Assembly (NCBI GenBank): GCA_910574635.1
Contig: CAJTCG010000009.1
Location: 124,001 to 188,000, forward strand
Direction: 5' to 3'
DNA length: 64,000 bases
Source of the DNA: Oscillospiraceae bacterium
Lineage (GTDB): Bacteria > Bacillota > Clostridia > Oscillospirales > Oscillospiraceae
Part shown: positions 1 to 8,250 of the stretch, in pieces
Layout of the letters: each line of letters starts with the position of its first letter
How positions within the stretch are numbered: position 1 is the first letter of the stretch
Made by a program: the position numbers and the translations under genes
Notes under the pieces: model-generated
The model's input: only the letters and a program-made list of their open reading frames with translations
Database searches by the model: none
What the model was told of the DNA's origin: nothing

Positions 1-128
1 CCGTTGCCGCAAGACAGATTTTAGTCTTTCTGCCCTCTTTTTTATATGGAATTTTTCTTAAGAGTCTGTTATAATCATGCCGTATGCTGAAATCAACCGC
101 CGCCGGCGCTGTTAGGAGGGGCCTGTTC

Positions 129-542
129 ATGAAAATTGAGTTGACGGAACGGCAATACCGCTATCTGCTGGACCTGGTCTACATAGGCAATTGGGTCCTC
201 AATTCCACCCGGGAGGACGACCGCATCAAAGAGTACGACCAGGTGGAAAGCCAGATTTTTTCCCACTGCCTCCGCCACGGCATGGGAAAGCTGGTGGAGC
301 TGTACCAGGGAGAGCTGATTCCCTCCCGGGCCTTTGCGGGCGGCGGCATCCATGAGGCCATTGAAAATTATGAGGACGTGGTCTTCTATGAGATTCTCGC
401 CGAGGAGCTGGCCCTGCGGGACCTGGACGGCGAACCCTTGACCCGGGAGAACTACGGGGCTTTGATGGAGCGAATCGACACCTACCTGGACGAGTTCGAC
501 GAGCATGGGACGGAGCACATCTCCATAGATCTGGACGAATAG
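129..542 (+). CDS. Hypothetical acidic protein
   Basis: This encodes about 137 residues starting MKIELTERQYRYLLDLVYIG. The start at 129 is chosen because AGGAGG lies at about 113-118; an in-frame ATG at 84 has no such site. The protein is acidic, apparently soluble and mostly helical by composition, ending in ISIDLDE, with no signal peptide or membrane segment. I do not recognise the family and assign no function. It stands alone, with a terminator-like hairpin after it and gltB 335 bases downstream. Confidence 0.7.
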   Translation: MKIELTERQYRYLLDLVYIGNWVLNSTREDDRIKEYDQVESQIFSHCLRHGMGKLVELYQGELIPSRAFAGGGIHEAIENYEDVVFYEILAEELALRDLDGEPLTRENYGALMERIDTYLDEFDEHGTEHISIDLDE

Positions 543-573
543 GGCCCGCCTTCCCGGGGCGGCCCTGAAGGAA

Positions 574-612
574 AAACGCCTGGCTGGGTTTGGACCGGCC
601 GGGCGTTTCTTT
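574..612 (+). terminator. Rho-independent terminator after the hypothetical gene
   Basis: AAACGCCTGGC at about 574-584 can pair with GGCCGGGCGTTT at 597-608, followed by CTTTC. It separates the first gene from the gltB promoter. Confidence 0.6.
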
Positions 613-765
613 CTGCGGACGGCGCGGCTCTCACACCCCGCTGTGCGCATGTAAAATACATTTGTCCGCTGTACAGAAATGCACAAAGAGCGCCTCCGGG
701 GAAACCGCTGTTTTGGCGCAGTTACTGAAATCGGGGGAACCGGGCGGTTTTTCCCGGCGAAAACG

Positions 766-795
766 TTGACAAGCCTTTCTTTTCGCTCGTATAAT
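766..795 (+). promoter_or_regulatory. Sigma-A promoter of gltBD
   Basis: The -35 is TTGACA at 766-771 and the -10 is TATAAT at 790-795, with an 18-bp spacer. Both hexamers match consensus. Transcription would start near 802, about 75 bases before the gltB start. Confidence 0.85.
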
Positions 796-805
796 GAGGG
801 CCATG

Positions 806-849
806 AGAGCGCTGTAGGGCCTCCCAGCGGGGTCCTGCCGCTCTTTTTT
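806..849 (+). promoter_or_regulatory. Possible attenuator hairpin in the gltB leader
   Basis: AGAGCG (806-811) is complementary to CGCTCT (839-844), with further weak pairing inside, and T845-849 follow directly. The hairpin lies between the promoter and the gltB start, so it would end transcription inside the leader. No known riboswitch consensus was recognised. The outer stem is short, so this is tentative. Confidence 0.4.
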
Positions 850-876
850 CATTCAAGCACGAACGGAGTGTTTTTT

Positions 877-3800
877 ATGTCATTTGCCTCGCCATTATAC
901 AGCCCCCGTTTTGAGCACGACGCCTGCGGCATCGGCGCGGTCGTGGACATCAAGGGACGAAAGTCCCACGAGACGGTGGACAGCGCGCTGAAAATCGTAG
1001 AAAAGCTGGAGCACCGCGCCGGAAAGGACGCCGCCGGAGAGACCGGCGACGGCGTGGGCCTGCTGCTCCAGGTGCCCCACAAGCTGATGGTAAAAGCCGC
1101 CGGGGACCTTGGAATCGCCCTGGGGGGTGAGCGGGATTACGGCGTGGGGATGTTCTTTTTCCCCATGGACCGCCTGAAGCGGGCCCAGGCAAAGAAGATG
1201 CTGGAGATCATCGTGGCCAAGGAGGGCATGGAGTTCCTGGGCTGGCGGGACGTGCCCGTCCGGCCCGAGGCGCTGGGGGAGCGGGCCCGGTCCTGCATGC
1301 CCCACATCAGCCAGTGCTTTGTGAGGCGCCCGGCGGATTGCCCCCGGGGGCTGGATTTTGACCGGAAGCTGTACGTGGCCCGCCGGGTTTTCGAGCAGTC
1401 CAACGTCAACACCTATATCCCCTCCTTTTCCAGCCGGACCATCGTCTATAAGGGCATGTTCCTGGTGGGCCAGCTCCGGCAGTTCTACGCCGATTTGACG
1501 GACCCGGACTGCGAGAGCGCCGTTGCCCTGGTCCATTCCCGGTTTTCCACCAACACCACTCCCTCCTGGGAACGGGCCCACCCCAACCGCTACATTCTCC
1601 ACAACGGGGAAATCAACACCATTCGGGGAAACGCGGACCGGATGCTGGCCCGGGAGGAAACCATTTTCTCTCCTGTCATGGACGAGGATATGGACAAAAT
1701 CCTGCCGGTGGTGGACCAGAGCGGTTCCGATTCCTCCATGCTGGACAACACCTTGGAATTCCTGATGATGAACGGCATGGAGCTGCCCCAGGCGGTGATG
1801 CTGTGCATCCCGGAGCCCTGGGCCCAGGACCGGCGAATGGACCGGGAGAAGCGGGACTTTTACCATTATTACGCCACCATGATGGAGCCTTGGGACGGCC
1901 CCGCCGCCATCGTCTTTTCCGACGGGGACACGGTGGGCGCCGTGCTGGACCGGAACGGCCTGCGGCCCTGCCGGTGGTATCTCACCGGCGGCGGCAAGCT
2001 CATCCTTTCCTCCGAGGTGGGGGTGCTGGACGTCGCTCCGGAAACCATTGTAAAAAAATCCCGCCTCCAGCCGGGGCGGATGCTGCTGGCGGACCTCCGG
2101 GAGGGGCGCCTGGTGGACGACGGAGAACTGAAGGCCCGCTATGCCGCCCGCCGGCCCTACGGCGAGTGGCTGGACGCCAACCTGGTCCACCTCCGGGATT
2201 TGCCCATCCCCAACAAGCGGGTGGAGACTCACCCCCAGGAGCTGCGGGACCGGCTGTATAAGGCCTTCGGCTACACCTATGAGGAGATCAAGGACGCCAT
2301 TCTCCCCATGGCCCGGGACGGCGTGGAGCCCACCAGCGCCATGGGGGTGGACACGCCGCTGGCGGTGCTCAGCGAGCGGCACCAGCCCCTGTTCAACTAC
2401 TTCAAGCAGCTCTTCGCCCAGGTGACCAATCCCCCCATCGACGCCATCCGGGAGGAGATTGTCACCGACACCACGGTCTACGTGGGCCCCAGCGGGAATC
2501 TGCTGGAAGAGAAGGCCTCCAACTGCACGGTGCTTCAGATTCAAAACCCCATCCTGACCTCTGTGGATTTGATGAAGATTCGCCACATGAACCGCCCCGG
2601 CTTCCGCGTGGAGACGGTGTCCCTGCTTTATTACAAGGGTTCTCCCCTGGCCAACGCCCTGGACCGGCTGGTGGTGAACGTGGACCGGGCCTACAAAAAA
2701 GGGGCCAACATCGTCATCCTCTCCGACCGGGGAGTGGACGAGAACCATGTGGCCATTCCGTCCCTGCTGGCGGTGAGCACCCTGGAGCAGCACCTGGTCC
2801 GCACGAAGAAGCGGACCGCCGTGTCCATGGTGCTGGAGAGCGCCGAGCCCCGGGACGTGCACCACTTTGCCGCGCTGCTGGGCTACGGCGCCCAGGCCAT
2901 CAACCCCTATCTTGCCCAGGAGTGCGTGGAGGAGCTGGTGGCCCTGGGGATGCTGGACAAGGACCCCGGCGCGGCGGTAAGCGACTACAACGGAGCCATT
3001 CTCCACGGCATTGTGAAAATCGCCTCGAAAATGGGGATCTCCACCATCCAGTCCTATCAGTCGGCCCAGATATTTGAGTGCGTGGGCATCTGCAAAGAGG
3101 TGGTGGACAAGTACTTCACCAACACCATCAGCCGCGTGGGCGGCGTGGGGCTGCGGGAAATCGGCGAGGGCGTGGAGTGGAACCACAATCAGGCCTTCGA
3201 CCCCCTGGGGCTGGGCTTCGACCCCACGCTGGATTCCATGGGCGGCCACAAGCTCCGCTCCGGTCCGGACAAAGAGGACCACATGTACAGCCCCCGCACG
3301 ATCCTTTTGCTGCAAAAGGCGGCCCGGGAGGGAGACTATGAGGTCTTCAAGGAGTACTCCGCCCTGGTGGACTTCGCGGAGAAGCCCCATACGCTGCGGG
3401 GCCTGCTGGACTTCCGCTTCCCGGCGGACGGGGGAATCCCCATCGACGAGGTGGAGCCGGTGGAGCGCATTTTCCGGCGCTTTAAGACCGGGGCCATGAG
3501 CTACGGCTCCATCTCCCAGGAGGCCCACGAGTGCATAGCCGCCGCCATGAACCGCATCGGGGGAAAGTCCAACTCCGGCGAGGGGGGCGAGGCCCGGGAA
3601 CGGCTGAACGGCGAGCGCCGGTCCGCCATCAAGCAGGTGGCCTCCGGCCGTTTCGGCGTCACCAGCGAGTACCTGGCCAGCGCCGACGAAATTCAAATCA
3701 AAATGGCCCAGGGGGCCAAGCCCGGCGAGGGCGGACATCTGCCGGGGAAGAAGGTCTATCCCTGGATTGCCAGGACCCGGTGCTCCACACCCGGCGTGAC

Positions 3801-5397
3801 GCTGATTTCTCCGCCTCCCCACCATGACATCTATTCCATTGAGGACCTGGCCCAGCTGATCTACGACCTGAAAAACGCCAACCGCCGGGCCCGGATCAGC
3901 GTCAAGCTGGTCAGCGAGGCGGGAGTGGGCACCATCGCCGCAGGCGTCGCCAAGGCCGGGGCCCAGGTGGTCCTCATCTCCGGACACGACGGCGGCACCG
4001 GCGCGGCCCCCCGGAGCTCCATCCACGGGGCGGGGCTGCCCTGGGAGCTGGGCGTGGCGGAGGCCCACCAGACCCTCATCCAGAACGGCCTGAGGAATCA
4101 GGTGGCCATCGAGGCCGACGGCAAGCTGATGACGGGCCGGGATGTGGCCGTGGCCTGTATGCTGGGGGCAGAGGAGTTCGGCTTCGCCACCGCGCCCCTG
4201 GTGACCCTGGGCTGCTGCATGATGCGGGCGTGCAGCCTGGACACCTGCCCGGCGGGCATCGCCACCCAGGACCCGGAGCTCCGCAGGCGCTTTTCCGGAA
4301 AGCCGGAATACGTGGTGAATTTCATGACCTTCGTGGCCCGGGAGCTGCGGGAGTACATGGCGCGCCTGGGCGTCCGCACGGTGGACGAGCTGGTGGGCCG
4401 CTGCGACCTCCTCCGGGTCCGGGAGAAGCTGGTGACCCGCCGGGCGGAAACCCTGGATCTGAGCGGGCTGCTGCAAAATCCCTATGGAGAGAAAGCGCCC
4501 CACTTCGACCCTGCCGCCGCCTATGATTTCCATTTGGAGCGGACGGCGGACATGAGCGTTCTTTTGAAGAAGCTGGGCGGAACGCTGAAAACGAAAAAGA
4601 CGGGCCGGCTGGACGTGCGGGTCTCCTCTACGGACCGGGCCTTCGGCACCCTGTTTGGCTCCGAGATTACCCGGACCTGCGGAAACACCCTGCCGGAGGA
4701 CAGCTATGTCGTCACATGCCGCGGAGGCGGCGGGCAGTCGTTCGGGGCGTTCATCCCCAGCGGGCTGACGCTGAAGCTGGAGGGCGATTGCAACGATGGG
4801 CTGGGGAAGGGGCTTTCCGGCGGGAAGCTGATTCTCTATCCGCCGGCAGACGGCGCGTTCAAGCCTGAAGAGAATATCATCGCGGGAAACGTGGCCCTTT
4901 ACGGGGCCACCGGCGGCAAGGCCTTCATCAACGGAATGGCGGGGGAGCGGTTCTGCGTGCGCAACTCCGGCGCGTCCGCCGTGGTGGAAGGCGTGGGAGA
5001 CCACGGCTGCGAGTATATGACCGGGGGCCGGGTGGTCATCCTGGGGCCCACGGGAAAGAATTTCGCGGCGGGCATGAGCGGGGGCGTCGCCTACGTCCTG
5101 GATGAGAAGCACGACTTGTATCTCCGGCTCAACAAGGAGCAGGTCCAGGCCGGGGAAGTGACGGAGCAGCACGACATAGCGGAGCTCCGGTCCCTCGTCG
5201 AGGAGCACGTGGCCGCCACCGGGTCCCCCCGGGGGAAACAGATCCTGGCGGCCTTCCAGTCCTATGTCCCCTGCTTCAAAAAGGTTATGCCCAGGGATTA
5301 CGACCGGATGCTCCGGGCCATGGCCCAGTGCGAGGAGCGGGGCATGGCCCGGGAGCAGGCGGAGATTGAGGCGTTCTATTCTGTGACACGGGGTTAA
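877..5397 (+). CDS. gltB: Glutamate synthase, large subunit (GOGAT alpha)
   Basis: About 1,506 residues, the usual length for bacterial GltB. It transfers the glutamine amide nitrogen to 2-oxoglutarate, making two glutamates. The start at 877 places Cys17 (motif DACGIG) as the N-terminal nucleophile exposed after propeptide removal; 66 upstream in-frame codons lack family features and overlap the promoter. The order is a class-II amidotransferase domain (about 17-430), a central domain, the FMN/synthase domain with the 3Fe-4S cysteines (CMMRACSLDTCP, about 1112-1123), and the C-terminal glycine-rich beta-helix (about 1240-1480). gltD follows after 14 bases, so they form an operon. Confidence 0.97.
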   Translation: MSFASPLYSPRFEHDACGIGAVVDIKGRKSHETVDSALKIVEKLEHRAGKDAAGETGDGVGLLLQVPHKLMVKAAGDLGIALGGERDYGVGMFFFPMDRLKRAQAKKMLEIIVAKEGMEFLGWRDVPVRPEALGERARSCMPHISQCFVRRPADCPRGLDFDRKLYVARRVFEQSNVNTYIPSFSSRTIVYKGMFLVGQLRQFYADLTDPDCESAVALVHSRFSTNTTPSWERAHPNRYILHNGEINTIRGNADRMLAREETIFSPVMDEDMDKILPVVDQSGSDSSMLDNTLEFLMMNGMELPQAVMLCIPEPWAQDRRMDREKRDFYHYYATMMEPWDGPAAIVFSDGDTVGAVLDRNGLRPCRWYLTGGGKLILSSEVGVLDVAPETIVKKSRLQPGRMLLADLREGRLVDDGELKARYAARRPYGEWLDANLVHLRDLPIPNKRVETHPQELRDRLYKAFGYTYEEIKDAILPMARDGVEPTSAMGVDTPLAVLSERHQPLFNYFKQLFAQVTNPPIDAIREEIVTDTTVYVGPSGNLLEEKASNCTVLQIQNPILTSVDLMKIRHMNRPGFRVETVSLLYYKGSPLANALDRLVVNVDRAYKKGANIVILSDRGVDENHVAIPSLLAVSTLEQHLVRTKKRTAVSMVLESAEPRDVHHFAALLGYGAQAINPYLAQECVEELVALGMLDKDPGAAVSDYNGAILHGIVKIASKMGISTIQSYQSAQIFECVGICKEVVDKYFTNTISRVGGVGLREIGEGVEWNHNQAFDPLGLGFDPTLDSMGGHKLRSGPDKEDHMYSPRTILLLQKAAREGDYEVFKEYSALVDFAEKPHTLRGLLDFRFPADGGIPIDEVEPVERIFRRFKTGAMSYGSISQEAHECIAAAMNRIGGKSNSGEGGEARERLNGERRSAIKQVASGRFGVTSEYLASADEIQIKMAQGAKPGEGGHLPGKKVYPWIARTRCSTPGVTLISPPPHHDIYSIEDLAQLIYDLKNANRRARISVKLVSEAGVGTIAAGVAKAGAQVVLISGHDGGTGAAPRSSIHGAGLPWELGVAEAHQTLIQNGLRNQVAIEADGKLMTGRDVAVACMLGAEEFGFATAPLVTLGCCMMRACSLDTCPAGIATQDPELRRRFSGKPEYVVNFMTFVARELREYMARLGVRTVDELVGRCDLLRVREKLVTRRAETLDLSGLLQNPYGEKAPHFDPAAAYDFHLERTADMSVLLKKLGGTLKTKKTGRLDVRVSSTDRAFGTLFGSEITRTCGNTLPEDSYVVTCRGGGGQSFGAFIPSGLTLKLEGDCNDGLGKGLSGGKLILYPPADGAFKPEENIIAGNVALYGATGGKAFINGMAGERFCVRNSGASAVVEGVGDHGCEYMTGGRVVILGPTGKNFAAGMSGGVAYVLDEKHDLYLRLNKEQVQAGEVTEQHDIAELRSLVEEHVAATGSPRGKQILAAFQSYVPCFKKVMPRDYDRMLRAMAQCEERGMAREQAEIEAFYSVTRG

Positions 5398-5411
5398 GGA
5401 GGTCCACCGAT

Positions 5412-6809
5412 ATGGGAAAAACAACTGGATTTTTGGAGTATAACCGGCAGGAGGCCTCCAGCCGCCCGCCGGAGGAACGGGTCCGGGACTGGGAGCCCTT
5501 CCGCATCCCCCTGCGGCCCGCGGTCCGGCGGGAGCAGGGGGGCCGGTGCATGAACTGCGGCGTGCCCTACTGCCAGGCGGGAATGGAGTGGGAAGGAGGG
5601 ACCTTCGGCTGTCCCCTTCACAACCTGATTCCCGAGTGGAACGACATGATTTGGGCGGAGAACCCCTTCCACGCCCTGAGCCGTCTGCTGAAGACCAACA
5701 ATTTCCCGGAGTTCACCGGGCGGGTCTGTCCCGCTCCCTGCGAGAGGGCCTGTATCTGCGGGATGTACGGCGATTCCGTCACCATCCGGGACAACGAGCT
5801 CAGCGTCATCGAGGACGCCTTTGCCGCCCAGGCGGTCAAGCGCCGCCGCCCGCCCCAGTGGTCCGGAAAGAAGGTCTGCGTGGTGGGTTCCGGCCCGGCG
5901 GGCCTGGCGGCGGCGGACCAGCTGAACCACCGGGGCCATTCCGTCACGGTGGTGGAGCGGGAGGAGCGCTGCGGCGGACTTTTGACCTACGGCATCCCGA
6001 ATATGAAGCTGCCCAAGGACATCGTTCAGCGGCGGGTGGATCTGATGACGGACGAGGGCGTCAGCTTTGTCAACGGCGTGGATGCGTCGGACCCGGCGGT
6101 GGCCCGGCGGCTGCTGGGGGACTATGACGCGGTAATTCTCTGCTGCGGCGCGGAGCGCCCCCGGTCCCTGGGCCTGGAAACGGAGGGCGTTTCCGGCGTT
6201 TGCTACGGAACGGAGTTTTTGAAAGCCGCCGTGGAGAGCCGCCAGTTCGGCAAGGCGGCACCCGCCGCCCTCTCGGCGGAGGGCCGGGACGTGGTTATCG
6301 TGGGCACCGGCGACACCGCCGGAGACTGCGTGGCGACGGCCCTGCGGCAGGGGTGCCGGTCCGTGGTTCAGCTGGTGCGCCGCCCTGAGGCGGACTACCT
6401 GAAAAACGGCGTCCTCCCCCAGGACTACGCCCATCAGGAGGCCGTTTCCGTGTTCGGGGCGGACCCCCGGCGGTTTGGCGTTCAGATAAAAGGGCTGACG
6501 GCGGAGGACGGCGCGCTGAAGGCCGTGACGACCACGGACGGGGATACGCTGCCCTGCGGGCTGCTGATTGCCGCCACCGGCTTTGCCGGGTGCGAGGGCG
6601 GCGTGTGCGAGGCCTTCGGCGTGGATTACGGCCGGACGGTCCACACGGAGGAAGGCGGCTTTGCCACCAATGTGGAGAAGGTCTTCGCGGCGGGGGATAT
6701 GCGCCGGGGGCAGTCCCTGGTGGTGTGGGCCATCGCCGAGGGGCGCACGGCGGCCGCGGAGGCGGACGCCTATCTCAACGGCTGCACCAATCTCGTGCGG
6801 GTCGTTTGA
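5412..6809 (+). CDS. gltD: Glutamate synthase, small subunit (GOGAT beta)
   Basis: 465 residues. This FAD-containing subunit passes NAD(P)H electrons to GltB. The N-terminal cysteine motifs CMNCGVPYC and CPAPCERAC bind 4Fe-4S clusters. A first dinucleotide-binding site is seen in VVGSGPAGLAAA (about 157-168) and a second in VIVGTGDTAGDC (about 296-307). GGLLTYGIPNMKLPK is a typical GltD-family segment. AGGAGG at 5398-5403 serves the ATG at 5412. Confidence 0.97.
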   Translation: MGKTTGFLEYNRQEASSRPPEERVRDWEPFRIPLRPAVRREQGGRCMNCGVPYCQAGMEWEGGTFGCPLHNLIPEWNDMIWAENPFHALSRLLKTNNFPEFTGRVCPAPCERACICGMYGDSVTIRDNELSVIEDAFAAQAVKRRRPPQWSGKKVCVVGSGPAGLAAADQLNHRGHSVTVVEREERCGGLLTYGIPNMKLPKDIVQRRVDLMTDEGVSFVNGVDASDPAVARRLLGDYDAVILCCGAERPRSLGLETEGVSGVCYGTEFLKAAVESRQFGKAAPAALSAEGRDVVIVGTGDTAGDCVATALRQGCRSVVQLVRRPEADYLKNGVLPQDYAHQEAVSVFGADPRRFGVQIKGLTAEDGALKAVTTTDGDTLPCGLLIAATGFAGCEGGVCEAFGVDYGRTVHTEEGGFATNVEKVFAAGDMRRGQSLVVWAIAEGRTAAAEADAYLNGCTNLVRVV

Positions 6810-6819
6810 AGGGGGCTTT

Positions 6820-8087
6820 TCAGCGTTCCTTTTCCATCATGATTTCCAGGATGGTCCGGTCCGTCTCCAGCATCCCCGGCGCGCTGACCCGGCCCATGCT
6901 GCGGATGGCCTCCTCCGGCGTGGCGCCGCAGATGCCGTCGGTGGACCGGAGGACGACGCCGTCCATGGCCAGGTACGCGCACATCAGCGCGGCGTTGGCC
7001 GCCGTGGCCAGCTTCAAGGCACAGCCGGTTTTTCCGCCGTCGCAGACCATGCCGGTGAGGTCCCCGCTCATGTTGATAATCGTCCCGCCGATTTGCTCAT
7101 CGCCTCCGCCCATCAGCCAGACCATGGCGGCGGAGACGCCGCAGCCGCAGGTGGCGGACAGCTTCCCGGTGAAAAGTTTAATGTAGACGTTCAGTGCGTG
7201 GGAGAAGGCCAGGGCCTTTGCCAGATGCTCGTTGGAGGCCCCCAGGTGCCGGGCCATCTCCGCCACGGGGATGACGGCGGTCAGGCCGTGGTTCCCGCTG
7301 CCCGCGCTGCTCATGACGGCGTAGGGGCACCGCTCATGCGCCCCTCGGCGCTGGCGGCCACCCGGGCCATCGTGCGGCTGAAGAGGTTGTCTCCCATGGC
7401 GCCGGAGGCCAGCTGCCGTTTCATCGCCCCGGCGATTCCGATGCCCGGGTCGTTTTCCAGCCCGAAATCCGCCAGGCGCTCGTTCATGTCCACGCCTTCC
7501 AGCATAAAGGACAGCTCCTCTTCGGAGCACTGCTCCACCAGGGCCCGAATCTCCGCCACCGTCATGGCTTTCAGCCCGTCGTGAAGCGCGTCCCCCGTCC
7601 CGGCGGACCAGGGCTTTTCAAACAGGACCTCACCGTTTTTCTGGGTGAGTACGATGTTGGAATGCGTGCCCCGGATGACGCTAACGCCGGTTCCGTTGGA
7701 GGTAACCACCTCCGCTCGGGCGTAGAGCTGGGCCTCCTCATGCCGGATGGACACCGCAACGCGGCGCTCCTCCACCAGCGCGATGGCCTGGCCGGAAACC
7801 GCGCCGGTAAGGTCCTCCAGAAGCCGCAGGCCCTTTTCCGGGTTGCGCAGGCCGGCCCCCAGGGCGGCGGCGTACCGCAGCCCCACTTTGGGGAAGCCGG
7901 GAATACCCACGCTCATGCCGTTTTTGTAGATGCCGGGATTGACCTCCAGCTTCACGGAGACGATTTCGCCGCCGGCGGCGCGGGCGGCGCCCGCCGCGGC
8001 CAGGGCCGCGCAGACCGGCTCCGTGCAGCCCAGGGCGGGGACCACCTCCTGGCGCAGCAGGGTCAGCAGTTCTTCCTTTGTAATCAT
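6820..8087 (-). pseudogene. cdsB: L-cysteine desulfidase (CdsB/UPF0597 family), frameshifted
   Basis: The family converts L-cysteine to pyruvate, ammonia and sulfide using a labile Fe-S cluster. Frame one starts at 8087 ([20 protein letters not shown], then CTEP) and runs to RMSGAP near 7325. The protein continues in another frame as [13 protein letters not shown] to the stop at 6820, with CGCGVSAA and DGGKTGCA as further conserved cysteine motifs. Joined, the length is about 420 residues, normal for the family. The break is at a run of four G (plus strand, about 7324-7327), consistent with one missing base, so either a real null mutation or a sequencing indel. A sigma-54 promoter lies upstream. 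Confidence 0.85.
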
Positions 8088-8144
8088 GGGAAAGCTCCTC
8101 TCTATAAACAGTTTTGTGTGCCGGTTCTTTCGTGATTTATAAAA

Positions 8145-8160
8145 GCAAATCCTGTGCCGG
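8145..8160 (-). promoter_or_regulatory. Sigma-54 (-24/-12) promoter of the cysteine desulfidase gene
   Basis: Read on the minus strand the site is CCGGCACAGGATTTGC, followed by T. The invariant GG (8158-8157) and GC (8146-8145) have first bases exactly 12 bp apart, and the -12 element TTTGCT is close to consensus. Transcription would start near 8133, about 46 bases before the start codon. The divergent sigma-54 activator gene is next door. Confidence 0.75.
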
Positions 8161-8213
8161 ATATTTTTTTCGCTTTTTCTCCAAAATTCCTTGCAAAACG
8201 GCGGAGGCTGTGA

Positions 8214-8240
8214 TTAACTGGTGCAAGAAATTGGTTAAAG
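8214..8240. promoter_or_regulatory. Candidate activator-binding site between cdsB and the sigma-54 activator gene
   Basis: TTAACTGGT at 8214-8222 and ATTGGTTAAAG at 8230-8240 resemble the ATTGGTT/AACCAAT half-sites clustered at 10291-10338. They lie about 55-80 bp upstream of the minus-strand -24/-12 promoter, a suitable place for an enhancer, and just before the activator's own start. Confidence 0.5.
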
Positions 8241-8250
8241 GAGAGATAAT

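Noticed and set aside
1-83. Promoter for the first gene (TATAAT at 70-75)
   Set aside because: The -10 is good, but no acceptable -35 lies at 16-18 bp, and the upstream context is cut by the window edge. It may be real but is not supportable.
895-5424. A 1,500-codon open frame antisense to gltB
   Set aside because: High GC removes stops in the opposite frame. The predicted protein is H/G/P/Q-rich with no recognisable domain, and the sense strand encodes a clear GltB.
5394-6644. Long antisense frame over gltD, and similar ones over leuA, murE, ftsW, ftsZ and the proteases
   Set aside because: Same cause: codon-composition shadows of well-identified genes, without ribosome sites or homology.
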